In this document: positions 47,784-57,363 of the stretch, in pieces
Numbering within the stretch: the stretch's first letter is position 1
How the letters are laid out: every line of letters begins with the position of its first letter
From: Candidatus Fredericiella danica
GTDB lineage: Bacteria; Chloroflexota; Anaerolineae; Caldilineales; Caldilineaceae
Length of the DNA stretch: 64,000 bases
Direction: 5' to 3'
NCBI GenBank assembly: GCA_016713335.1
Contig: JADJPH010000030.1
Span: forward strand, 19,980-83,979
Translations under genes and position numbers: made by a program
Notes under the pieces: model-generated
What the model was told of the DNA's origin: nothing
Database searches by the model: none
The model's input: the letters and a program-made list of their open reading frames with translations, nothing else

Positions 47784-49368
47784 TCAATCAAAATACTCGT
47801 ACGTGATCGGGGTGAGGAACTGAATAAACTCATCGGTGATACACAGCGTGTCGAGGATTGCGGCAGCATCTCCGTAGCGTTCGGCGTCTGGGCCACCCAG
47901 CTTGGCCAATTCTTCCTCGCGCATCTGCCGGTAGAGTGCCCGCGTCACCGGCCGGCCATCTTCCAGTTCTGCGTTGTGGTGAATCCATTGCCAGATCTGT
48001 GAGCGCGAGATCTCGGCGGTGGCCACATCCTCCATCAGGTTATTGAGCGCGACGGCGCCGTTGCCCTGCAACCAGGAATTGATGTACTGCAATGGGATGC
48101 TGATGTTGAGGCGCAGACCGGACTCCGTGATCTTGCCGCCGGGCACACCGATGGCCATAATCTCGACGTCGGTCACCTTGACAGCGTTGCGCGCGCGATC
48201 CTTCTGGTTCGGTTTGCCGCCGAGCGAGGCTTCGGCAATCTCGAGCACCATCGGCACAAGGTCAGGGTGGGCAACCCAGGTGCCATCACAGCCATCGCTG
48301 AATTCACGTAGTTTATCCTCGCGAATCTTGGCTAGTGCGACTTCGGTGACGACGGGGTCGCGGCGGTTTGGAATGAACGCCGCCATCCCGCCCATGGCAT
48401 GGGCGCCGTGCATGTGGCAGGTGTGGATCAGCAACAGTGCAAACGCGCGCATGAAAGGCACGGTCATCGTCACCTGCGAACGGTCGGGCAGAACCAGGGC
48501 CTCGTGCCGCGCAAACTTCTTGATGGCACTAAAGATGTAGTCCCACCGTCCGGCATTGAGACCGGCTGCATGCTCGCGCAGTTCGTACAAGATTTCTTCC
48601 ATCTCGAGCGCGGCAAGGATTGTCTCGATCAAGATGGTCGCCCGGATCGTCCCGCGTGGAATGCCCAACGTATCTTGCGCGTCATTGAAGATGTCGTTCC
48701 ACATCCGCGCTTCAAGATGGCTCTCCAGTTTTGAAACATAAAAATAGGGGCCGGTGCCGCGTGCGATCAACTCCTTGGCATTGCGCCAGAAATAAAGACC
48801 CCAATCAAACATACTGGCGGACATCGGCTCGCCGTCCACAAGGACATGCTTTTCCGTCATATGCAAGCCGCGCGAACGCATGACCATCGTCGCGGTCTTG
48901 TCGTTGAGGGCATAGCTCTTGCCGTCAGGGCTCGTGAACGAGATTGTGCGGCGGACGGCGTCACTGCAATTGATCTGGCCAAGGATCACATTTTCCCAGG
49001 TGGGAGACAATGAATCCTCGAAGTCGACCATGTAAACCATTACGCCCGAGTTGAGCGCATTGATCATCATCTTGCGGTCGGGTGGGCCGGTGATTTCGAT
49101 TTGGCGTTCGATCAGATCGGCGGGGGCCGGCGCTACCTGCCAGTCGCCGCCACGGATATGCGCGGTTTCCGGCAGGAAACCGGGAATGATTGCCACGGTC
49201 AAGTTCCTTTTGGCGGTCAACGCGGTGTTGGAGCAACTCCTTACGCCGCAGGTTGAACTTGCGGTGCAAATGAGCCAAAAATTCCAGCGCGTCATTCGTC
49301 AGAACTTCATCGACCTCAGGTGAAATTTTGCCGGTAATTAGGACGCCTTCTGGCAGTGGTCGAGTCAT
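47784..49368 (-). CDS. aceB: Malate synthase A (frameshifted)
   Basis: About 527 residues; condenses glyoxylate with acetyl-CoA to malate. Motifs: FLPETAHIRGGDWQV, GPPDRKMMINALNSG, VDFEDSLSPTWENV, RGLHMTEKHVLVDGE, ATILIETILAALEMEEILYE (Glu metal ligand), NAGRWDYIFSAIKKF, GGMAAFIPNRRDP, DGTWVAHPDLVPM. A frame change near 49215 joins HRVDRQKELD to the main part. ATG 49368 with AGGAG upstream. No isocitrate lyase is here, so glyoxylate from ureides rather than from acetate is a likely source. Confidence 0.93.
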
Positions 49369-49449
49369 CAAATATCTCCTATTAGTGCAAATACGCATTT
49401 GTGAAAAAAATGGGACAACTATTATACCAGGAGACACCTAGTTGGCATT

Positions 49450-51900
49450 TCAGCGGACTTGTTGGGAGACGGATTCACCGTCATGATGGTCTTCGCCTGC
49501 AATTTTCGGGGGTTCACACAGGTGATGACGCCGTGCGTACAATGCGATGGCGCTGCGATTGGCCAGGCCGAGATGGCGGCGAATCTGGTTGGCGTGATAA
49601 CGCACGTCACTTTCACCCACCTGTAGACGCGTCGCAATTTCGGGGTAGGTGAAGCCCAGCCCAATCAACCGCAAAATCTCCTGCTGCCGCGCCGACAAGA
49701 GCCGAATATGCGGCGGGCGATCATCTTGCGCCCTGAACTGATTCATCACCTGCGACGACAGGCGCGGGGCCAACCCGGTTTCTCCTTGCACAATCCGCGC
49801 CAACGCATCCACAAACTCGCCGGACGGGAGCGTCTTGAGCAAATAACCGTCGATGTCACTGCACAGCACAGGCGCCAGGTTCGGATGATTTTCTTCCACC
49901 AGCACGATGATGCGCGCCTCGGGACAGAGTACACGCATGTGGTTGAGGGTGGCGGGGGCAACAGCGTCCCAAACATCGATATCCAGCAGCACCAGGTCAA
50001 GCCGCGCCGCTTGCAAGGCTACCAGCAACGCGGAGGGCTCCGGCGTGGAGTGCATCACGTCAATCCCGGTTTCGAGGAGCGCTCCACGCAGCCCCTCACG
50101 CTCAAGACGGTGATTCACGACCAACAGTGCGCGGCGGCCGCGCAGTATGTTCAGATGCGTCGCAGTGACCGGTGCAGGAAAGACCGCGCACACTTCGACA
50201 CCCGCGCCGGGTGCGGTCGTGATCGTCAGCGTGCCCTCTGTCACCTGCGCCCGCCGCGTCATGGTGGCGATGCCCGTCTGTTCCGGCTGCTGCCCTGGGT
50301 CAAAGCCGACGCCGTCGTCGCGCACGGTCAGCCGGATTGCACTGGGCGCCTGCGTAATTGAAGCAAAGACATGCTGCGCTTGCGCATGCCGGCCGACATT
50401 TTCGAGTGCCTCCTGCAAAATGCGGACAGCTTGCAGGCGGGCAGCCGGAGTGAGTTGGTCAACATCCAGATGATCGTCAATGTGGATCTCGGACTGCAGA
50501 TCGTGGGTTTCGGCAAACAACGCAACATACTCGCGGAGCGCCGCAAAGAAACCGGTGGAGTGTGTCCCTGCTTCAAAGAACGCACGCGTACGCCGGCGCA
50601 GATTTTCGGCGGTGACCGTGTCTACTTCCGCCAGCAGCGTCGCGGTGGCGTCCAACCGCCCATGATCAAGGTGGTTGAGCGCAGCTTTGACCTGGGAGCG
50701 CAGGGTGGTCACGGCGAGATCAATTTCGCGGGAAAAGTCGGCTTCAGCCTCCGCACGTGCGGCCAGGAAATGCTCCTGTGCCCTGATGGTGGCCAGCGCC
50801 AGCCGCAGCCGGGTCATGTCGCGCCAGACCAACAGCAGCCCCGCAGGCTCTTCGCTAATGGCGGCAACGCGCAGATCAAAATGGCGTGGCGGTTTCTCCC
50901 GTGTCACCAGTTGATGGTGCGCACCCGGCGTCAGTTCCAGCTCACCTTCCACCAAAAAGCAGCTTGCGAGAGCTGTTTGTGCTTCATCGCCAACCGACTG
51001 CCGAGCCGTCGCCAGAAAATGCTGCGCCGCCGGGTTGATGTCGGCAATGCGCCCTGCTTTGTCCAGGATCACGGCGCCCTCAGTCATGTGCTCGAAAACT
51101 GCATCGCGATAGACCGGTCGTAGATCTAGCAGGCGGAAACGCATCCGGCTGACAAGAATCAGGGCGACGGAGACCGAAACCGCCGCCGGCGCCAGATCCA
51201 CCGATGGCCAGGGATTGAACGGTGTGAAGTAGAGGATGCTGCAGGCCAATGGCAACAGTATCGCCACAATCAGCAGGATCACTTGCCGCTGGTAGATCTT
51301 GTGCAGATGCCGGACCCCCTGCAGAAAAATGGCTGCGGTGAAAAGCATCAAACCATAGGCGACCAGCGCGATGAAGAAAAAGTACGCACCATGCCCAGGT
51401 CCGCTCTGGAAACTCAGCGGTGCGAGACTTGCATCCCAAATCAGGCTGTGCCAGGCATTGGTGATGGCGAGGACAATGGCCAGTACAAATGGGATCCAGA
51501 GCAGCACATGCCGCGTAGGCGTGAGCATGTGCCCCATCTGGGAATAATAAAGCGCAAAGATAAAAATGATCGGGACGCAGGCGATCTGCGCACAAAAAGC
51601 GAAGATCATCCAGAACCAACGTTCGGTGTCGTTGGTTGCCGAGAGAATGAACGCGGCCTCGCCAAAACACCACAGGGCGCTGGTGACCGTGGCATATACA
51701 GCATAGCGCCAGATTGGCCCCTGCCGGTCACTCCCATGACGATCGCGTGCCGCAGTGATGGCCACCGCGATCGTCATGGGAGTGACCGGCGAGAAATATA
51801 AGAGCGATGAATCGTGGCGCCGAAATTGGATACACCATTGGGATTGGGGCAGGGCACTGGTTAACGTGTGGAACAACGATACCAGTTTATAGTATAGCAT
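49450..51900 (-). CDS. Hybrid membrane sensor with receiver and LuxR DNA-binding domain
   Basis: 816 residues from ATG 51900. Order: seven-helix N-terminal sensor (LWCFGEAAFILSATNDTERW...WHSLIWDAS), a PAS-like domain (VFEHMTEGAVILDKAGRIAD), a dimerisation helix, a HATPase domain (LQEALENVGRHAQAQHV, RDDGVGFDPGQQ), a receiver (LVLLDIDVWDAVAP, YLLKTLPSGE) and a LuxR/NarL helix-turn-helix (LSARQQEILRLIGLGFTYPE). The RELHD phosphohistidine motif is replaced (FSREIDLAVTTLRSQ) and the receiver acidic pair reads VVNHR, so ordinary phosphotransfer is doubtful. It lies 82 bases upstream of malate synthase on the same strand. A longer start at 52134 exists but its extra residues look non-coding. Confidence 0.82.
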   Translation of the reverse strand: MLYYKLVSLFHTLTSALPQSQWCIQFRRHDSSLLYFSPVTPMTIAVAITAARDRHGSDRQGPIWRYAVYATVTSALWCFGEAAFILSATNDTERWFWMIFAFCAQIACVPIIFIFALYYSQMGHMLTPTRHVLLWIPFVLAIVLAITNAWHSLIWDASLAPLSFQSGPGHGAYFFFIALVAYGLMLFTAAIFLQGVRHLHKIYQRQVILLIVAILLPLACSILYFTPFNPWPSVDLAPAAVSVSVALILVSRMRFRLLDLRPVYRDAVFEHMTEGAVILDKAGRIADINPAAQHFLATARQSVGDEAQTALASCFLVEGELELTPGAHHQLVTREKPPRHFDLRVAAISEEPAGLLLVWRDMTRLRLALATIRAQEHFLAARAEAEADFSREIDLAVTTLRSQVKAALNHLDHGRLDATATLLAEVDTVTAENLRRRTRAFFEAGTHSTGFFAALREYVALFAETHDLQSEIHIDDHLDVDQLTPAARLQAVRILQEALENVGRHAQAQHVFASITQAPSAIRLTVRDDGVGFDPGQQPEQTGIATMTRRAQVTEGTLTITTAPGAGVEVCAVFPAPVTATHLNILRGRRALLVVNHRLEREGLRGALLETGIDVMHSTPEPSALLVALQAARLDLVLLDIDVWDAVAPATLNHMRVLCPEARIIVLVEENHPNLAPVLCSDIDGYLLKTLPSGEFVDALARIVQGETGLAPRLSSQVMNQFRAQDDRPPHIRLLSARQQEILRLIGLGFTYPEIATRLQVGESDVRYHANQIRRHLGLANRSAIALYARRHHLCEPPKIAGEDHHDGESVSQQVR
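51723..51790. repeat. Perfect 25-bp inverted repeat inside the sensor gene start
   Basis: 51723-51747 (GCCGGTCACTCCCATGACGA...) is the exact reverse complement of 51766-51790; spacer 18 bases. It encodes the first membrane helix and loop of the hybrid sensor (SPVTPMTIAV...RDRHGSDRQ). In RNA it would form a very stable hairpin near the start codon. Confidence 0.85.
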
Positions 51901-52021
51901 AGATTTTATATCCTTTCGTGCAAATCGTGTAACCGCCCCAACCATAGTCCCGGGGTCCGAGCTCCCGGCTAGCCGGGGTTTTAACCTCCGGAGCAAAGCC
52001 GCAGCAGGGCGCGTCAACAGC

Positions 52022-52058
52022 CAACGCGGAGACGCGCAACCTCTGCGTCTCCGCGTTG
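52022..52058 (-). terminator. Hairpin after beta-helix protein gene
   Basis: Perfect 14-bp stem CAACGCGGAGACGC/GCGTCTCCGCGTTG, loop 9, beginning nine bases after the stop of the surface-protein gene. A likely terminator of that transcript, though no T-run follows. Same core as the stem at 19315-19359. Confidence 0.65.
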
Positions 52059-52066
52059 ATCTTTCC

Positions 52067-55000
52067 CTACTCCGACTTCTCCATCGCCGGCATGAAGAGA
52101 TGGCTCGTCCACTCCGGTTCCGGCCCCGGTCCAATGTCGGTCGGTGACTCGGCGAAAAAGGCGAACTGGCCGGTGGTGTCCACGGTGACAGTCAAGACGT
52201 GGTTGGTCGTGTCGCGAGTGACAATATTGATGCCGGTGCTCACCCAGGCGGTATCATTCCAACGATAGAGGACGAGTGTCTCCTCCTGAGGTTGGACATG
52301 AGCGTCGAGGTGTAGGCGATGGTCATCATGTAGGGGTCTAGGATTTGTACCCTTCAAGCACCTGGTCATTCAGGTGCAGGCTGAGATCGAACCCAAAGTG
52401 ACTAAACTTGAGTTGCCCTGGCAACACACCCGTGTTCTGCGTGGGGGTGAAGATCGGGGTGTAGCTCAAGAAGAGCACATCTTTCTCATCGAGTGGGTTT
52501 GTGTAGAAGCCCTTTGGCAGGTCGACGCGCACGCCGGCTACGGCATTCGTGAAGAAGTGGGCGCCGGCAACCTGCGGATCGGTCACCGAGACCAGTTCCG
52601 GTGTGTCCGCCTCGCTCAACGACGCGACGATCACGAACACCTGACCTTCGTCGGTTGCGGTACTAGCCGCCTTGGCGGTGTAGGTGAAGGTGTCGGACCC
52701 GCTGTACCCGGGATTGGGCGTGTAAGTCACCGTCTGGTTGCCGGGGTCGATGACGGCGCGCCGTGCTGCGGAGCACCGACCGCACTGACGATAAGCCCGC
52801 TGCCGGTGACGCTGATCTCGCCGGCCGCGGGGTCGATGTCGTTGGCGAGCACGGGGATCGTGACGGCTCCGTTCTCAAGTGCGCCGGCCGCGTCATTGAC
52901 CGCAACCGGAGCACCCGGCGTCTGTCCAGTGTTCGTAAGGTGGAAGAGCGCATTGATGCCGCCGCTGGGGGCACCGGCGGGTGCGGCGCTCTGGTAGGAT
53001 TGAGGATTCCTGGCGCCGAGCGTCGTCGCGGTGACGATGTAACTGCCGGCCACGGCGTTGGCAACCACAGGCCGCACCACGAACCCTACATTGTTGACAG
53101 GCGGGGTGCTCACGACCGGGAGGGTGGCGGTCGGTGGGTTGGTGCTCGCCCCCACCAGTGGCCCGCTGAAGTTCACTACCCCGCCGCTGACCGGCTCGAT
53201 CGGGTTGATCGACCGGAGGGTGACCGTCAGGGGCCGCGCAAAGGCGGTGCTGACCCCTGTCTGCTGATTGTCGCCGCCGGTGGTTTCGAGGGTAAATCCT
53301 TGCGACTCAAACGCGCCGATGTCACACGCGACGCCTTGCGGTCGTGGGACTCCGCGCTGGTCTGCCGCCGCACAGTTCGCCCCGGCATCGAGGGCCGGGC
53401 TGCCGGGCAGTAGCGGTACGGTCCACGTTGGGCCACCGTAGTCGCCAAATTCGCCAATCAAGAAGTCACTCACCTGCGTGAAGCTGGCGCCACAGGTGCT
53501 GTCGTAGCCAAGGTTATTCGCACCGCTGAAGGTGCCACCCGCAGTGCTGCACGCCGCATTATTCCCGCCGGCGAGGATCGTATTGTTGAAGTTGTAGTTC
53601 CCAGCCGCTCCCGAAATACGAATGCCGGACGCTTGCCCGCTGCTGTCGGTGTTCAGATAGAGGGTGAGATTGTTGGCATTGTTCGCGACGCCATCCAGGT
53701 GCAAGCGCCGCCGCCGTCGCCACCGCGCCGGTCGCGCTGTTGCCGTAGAAGGTGCTATTGTTCGCGACGAACACATCGTGGCTGGAAATGGCGCCACCCT
53801 GAAATCCATCGTTGCCGGTAAAGGTGCTGTCATTAATCAAGAGGCTATTGGTACTGAAGCCGCCAGGTTCAGTCCTGGCGCCGTAGATGGCGCCGCCCTC
53901 CATGCCGTCGGCCACGGCCGAGTTTCTTCTAAAGGTGCACGTGCTTGCTACGACCTGACCGTTGTTGATCTGACTGGAGATGTCGCTACTGTCGTTGGCG
54001 ATGGCCCCACCATTTGAATTGAGACTGGAGTTCTCAATGAATACACTGTTGTTAATCGATGCAAGGCCGCCACGGTTGTAGATGGCGCCACCGGCATTTG
54101 TGGTGCCGTTCCCTTGGAACGTACTGCCGTTGACATTCGTCGTGCCCCCCTTACGATAGATGGCGCCGCCATCAGCCGTTGCCGTGTTGGAGAGGAATTG
54201 GGTATTGGTAATCGTGACAACGCCCTTCGTCTTATAGAGTGCACCGGCTGCATATCCACCCAACGCCTGGTTCCCTTGGAAAAGGCTATCGGCGATCGTC
54301 ACTGCGGGAACATCGGATTGAACATCCTTGGCGTACAGCGCCCCGGCGCCTACGCCACTGCCATCATTGCCGTTGCTCGTGTTGCTAATGAATGCGGCGC
54401 CTGTGATCGCCGCCGTGCCGCCCACATGAATGGCGCCACCTACCGCAGCCACGTTGCCTTCAAATGAGCCTCCGGAAACCACAACTGCGCCACTCACAGA
54501 GGCGCCGCCACCATAGCCGGCGGCCCGGTTGCTTTCAAACGAGCTGCCGACGAGATAGACATCACCGTCAGCCGCTAGCCCACCGCCATTTGCCAGCGTC
54601 ACCGTGTTGCTGATAAAGGTAGTGCCTGTCGCATACACGGTTTGGAGACAATAGAGACCGCCGCCGTAAAAATTGGCCTGATTGCGTTCAAATAAGACAT
54701 TGGTCAGGAAGGAATCACTGCGGGCATATACGCCACCGGCCACGTTCGACGCCGTGTTGCTGATAAACCGGGCGCCGGTCACGGTCAGCGCTCCAACCAC
54801 TTCCATGGCGCCAGCATTGGCAGGGAAGAAATTACTCCCAACCGCCACATTCCGTTCAAACGCACCGCCGGTAAGCACCACGGCGCCACCCCCATAGAAC
54901 CCGCCGACGGAGATCTCGGAGCGATTGGCTTCAAATACGGCGTCCGTGAGGACGGCATCGCCATACGCCACTGCCCCGCCCCCGGAACTTCGTGCCGTAT

Positions 55001-55595
55001 TGCTGATAAACCGCGTGCCGCTGATGGTCAGCGCACCTTCTATATACAGACCGCCGCCTTGACTGTTCTTACTCTGGTTGCGTTCAAACAACCCGCCGAT
55101 CACGACGGCAGGCCCAGCGGCATAGGCGCCTCCCCGCGACTGCTTGCAAGGGCCGCCTCCGTATTGCTGAAGACGGTGACGTTCGTCAGCGTCAGGGCGC
55201 CCAACGTAGAGCTGCCGCCGCCATCATTTGCGTTCGTCTTGCCGTTCTGCACCGTGAGATCAGAGAGTGAAATGTCGACGTCGCTCGTGAACACACGGCC
55301 GGCGCCGTTGGCATCCACGATGGTCACGCCGGCGCCGGCGCCGACAAAGTCGAGTACTTTGCCATTCGTATCGACGGTCTCGGTGTAGACGCCGGCGCCG
55401 ATGGTGATCGTCGCCAGAACTTGCGGCAGTCACGGCATCGCCGATCGTCACGTGGGCGCAACCCGATTTGCAGACCTGGATGGTGACGGCATGGACCGAC
55501 TGTGCCAGCCCGAGCGCCAGACCGCCTGCCAGCACGAGCGCCAACGACAATTGCAGCAACCACACAATCCCTTTGTGATGCGTACCGTGCGCCAT
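52067..55595 (-). CDS. Large secreted beta-helix (polymorphic-membrane-protein-like) surface protein (frameshifted)
   Basis: About 1,175 residues. ATG 55595 with AAGGAG upstream. Signal peptide (LLQLSLALVLAGGLALG), SGCAHVTIGDAVTAAS, then many ~25-30 residue repeats of the FISNTAxxxGGG type (FERNQSKNSQGGGLYIEG, FEGNVAAVGGAIHVGG), the right-handed beta-helix/PMP pattern. Then a choice-of-anchor region (GSPALDAGANCAAADQRGVP), bacterial Ig/cadherin-like domains (AVNDAAGALENGAVTIPVL, VTYTPNPGYSGSDTFTYTA) and a C-terminal domain with LFLSYTPIFTPTQN and VLYRWNDTAWVSTG. Breaks near 55.41, 55.12, 53.70, 52.75 and 52.32 kb. Probably a cell-surface adhesin or structural protein. Confidence 0.8.
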
Positions 55596-55914
55596 GGATG
55601 TCTCCTTGTGACCCGTGATAGGGCCAGACCTAAGTGGAACGCTCTTGAGGTGTGCCAACATGGGTCACTGGATTTCGTTGTAACCACCAGCGACACGTGG
55701 GGAAGAAATGTGTTGACAGCATAAGGCGCAGGGGCGGGGTGCGCATGGGATGTATGATGGAAAATTCGATAAAACCTACTCCAAATTCAATTTATCGGAT
55801 TTTGCGTCATATGGAGTAGCTACTTTGTCAATCACTACGACAATTGTTGCACTACATAGAGTCTTCAGGATTGACCATTTTCTCTCTTTGCTCCCCTTCC
55901 ACTCCGCGCCTTCC
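55596..55914. other. AT-richer intergenic region upstream of the surface-protein gene
   Basis: 319 bases without a gene, AT-richer than its surroundings, between the TetR stop and the surface-protein start (both minus strand). An inverted repeat TTGTC...GACAA (55825-55843) could be a small operator. Promoter of the surface-protein gene expected here; boxes not assigned. Confidence 0.45.
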
Positions 55915-56496
55915 TTACCCGCCGCCCGCCAGCACACTCTTCACCCCCGGCTGTACCATCTGCAGAAACATCGTGTCGACCTGCTCCGGCGACCAGGTGT
56001 TGTTGCCTTCAAGCCAGACGACAAGCAGGGAAAGGAACGCGCTGGCCACAAAATCGGCCAGGACTGGCAGCGGCACCGCAAGTTGGCGGTTCGCGGGCAC
56101 CTGGCTGCGGAGATTGTGTTCGACAATTTGGGCTATTTGCTGCTGTAAATTTCTGGCGATCGGCTCAAGGCTATTGGCCGTAACGAGCGCGATATAGAGG
56201 CGCTGGTGGCCTTTGATATGCCGGAACAACTCCAGACTGGGCAGCATGGCGGTGGTCGCCTCCGCTTGCTCAATGTGCATCTGCAAGGAGTGGAGCATCT
56301 GTCCCAGACTGCTGTAGAGCAAGTCCTCCTTGCTTGTGAAATGTGCATAGAAAGTGGATCGGCCAATATCGGCGCGGTCTAAAATGTCCTGGACGCTGAT
56401 GCCATCAAAGCGTTTTTCCTGTAGCAATTCGACCAGGGCATTCGTCAGCAAGCGCCGGGTGCGCTGCGAGCGCCGGTCGGTCTTGTCACCGTCCAT
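55915..56496 (-). CDS. TetR-family transcriptional regulator
   Basis: 193 residues, intact. N-terminal helix-turn-helix: RRSQRTRRLLTNALVELLQE, FDGISVQDILDRADIGRSTF, YAHFTSKEDLLYSSL. The C-terminal helical ligand domain (HIKGHQRLYIALVTANSLEP, LVVWLEGNNTWSPEQVDTMF) fits the TetR C-terminal type found on regulators of membrane or lipid genes. Divergent from a methyltransferase gene with paired inverted half-sites between, so it probably represses that gene and itself. The ligand is unknown. Confidence 0.92.
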   Translation of the reverse strand: MDGDKTDRRSQRTRRLLTNALVELLQEKRFDGISVQDILDRADIGRSTFYAHFTSKEDLLYSSLGQMLHSLQMHIEQAEATTAMLPSLELFRHIKGHQRLYIALVTANSLEPIARNLQQQIAQIVEHNLRSQVPANRQLAVPLPVLADFVASAFLSLLVVWLEGNNTWSPEQVDTMFLQMVQPGVKSVLAGGG

Positions 56497-56529
56497 CGGT
56501 CACCCCACTTTCCACACAATCTGCCGATT

Positions 56530-56613
56530 CTGTTCGGTAGCGGACACGAACCGCGAGTTGGTTGTTGATTGGCGCCGTCCTTGATTCTACCATAGTAACC
56601 GAACAGATTGTTC
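56530..56613. promoter_or_regulatory. Candidate TetR operator half-sites
   Basis: CTGTTCGGT (56530-56538) and its reverse complement ACCGAACAG (56598-56606) lie 59 bases apart. The second overlaps a perfect palindrome GAACA-GAT-TGTTC (56601-56613). Placement in the 158-base divergent gap of a TetR gene supports operator function. Confidence 0.55.
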
Positions 56614-56654
56614 AATAACGGCTAAGATGTTCATATAGAAGGAGTAGAGACACA

Positions 56655-57317
56655 ATGTCTACGGTTTCACATGCCACACACAGCACTGAGCACGTGCCCA
56701 CAACGACTGGGCGCACGATCCGCTGGGCATTTGCCTATGACTTTGTCGTACGCGTGTTAACCATGAATCGAGAAGATGCGCTGCGTGCCGAGACGATTCG
56801 CCTTGCGGCGATTGAAGATGGTGCGTCTGTGCTGGATGCAGGCTGCGGTACGGGTACATTGACCCTGCGCGCAAAAGCTGCGGCGGGCAGTGCCGGCAAG
56901 GTGGTTGGGATCGATGCGGCGCCCGAAATGATTGCGGAAGCCCGCCGCAAGGCTACGCGGGCGGGCGTAGCCGTCGACTTTCAAACCGGCATGATCGAGG
57001 CGTTGGCGTTTCCAGACGCGATGTTTGACCGTGTGCTGAGCAGCCTGATGATGCACCACCTGCCGGACGACCTCAAGGTTCCTGCTCTGGCCGAAGTCCA
57101 TCGTGTGTTGAAGCCCGGTGGGCAATTGCTGATCGTCGATTTTGATCGATCCGAGCGCCCACGCGGGCTGGCAGCGCATATCCACAAGCAGGCTCCCTCC
57201 ACCGACACCCCGCTGCGCAGTTTCGTGGAACGTGCGGGGTTCACCGGCATCGAAGTTGGCCACCTGCAAGGTGGTTCACTCGCCTTCATGCGCGGCGTGC
57301 GCCCTAGAGGCTGCTAG
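56655..57317 (+). CDS. Class I SAM-dependent methyltransferase
   Basis: 220 residues, intact. Motif I VLDAGCGTGTLTLRAK, motif II VVGIDAAPEMIAEARRK, motif III region MFDRVLSSLMMHHLPDDL, then VLKPGGQLLIVDFDRSERPR. UbiE/small-molecule methyltransferase type. GAxxAGAGA-like sequence (AAGGAGTAGAG) upstream of the start. The substrate is not evident. Regulation by the divergent TetR suggests response to a lipophilic or toxic compound. Confidence 0.9.
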   Translation: MSTVSHATHSTEHVPTTTGRTIRWAFAYDFVVRVLTMNREDALRAETIRLAAIEDGASVLDAGCGTGTLTLRAKAAAGSAGKVVGIDAAPEMIAEARRKATRAGVAVDFQTGMIEALAFPDAMFDRVLSSLMMHHLPDDLKVPALAEVHRVLKPGGQLLIVDFDRSERPRGLAAHIHKQAPSTDTPLRSFVERAGFTGIEVGHLQGGSLAFMRGVRPRGC

Positions 57318-57363
57318 CGAATTCGTACTCTGGATGCCCGGTCAAGCGGTTGGTCACCGCAGC

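Noticed and set aside
51901..52134. Longer start for the hybrid sensor
   Set aside because: Extra residues are Arg/Ser-rich like a shadow frame and overlap the hairpin end of the neighbouring transcript; ATG 51900 gives a sensible first helix.
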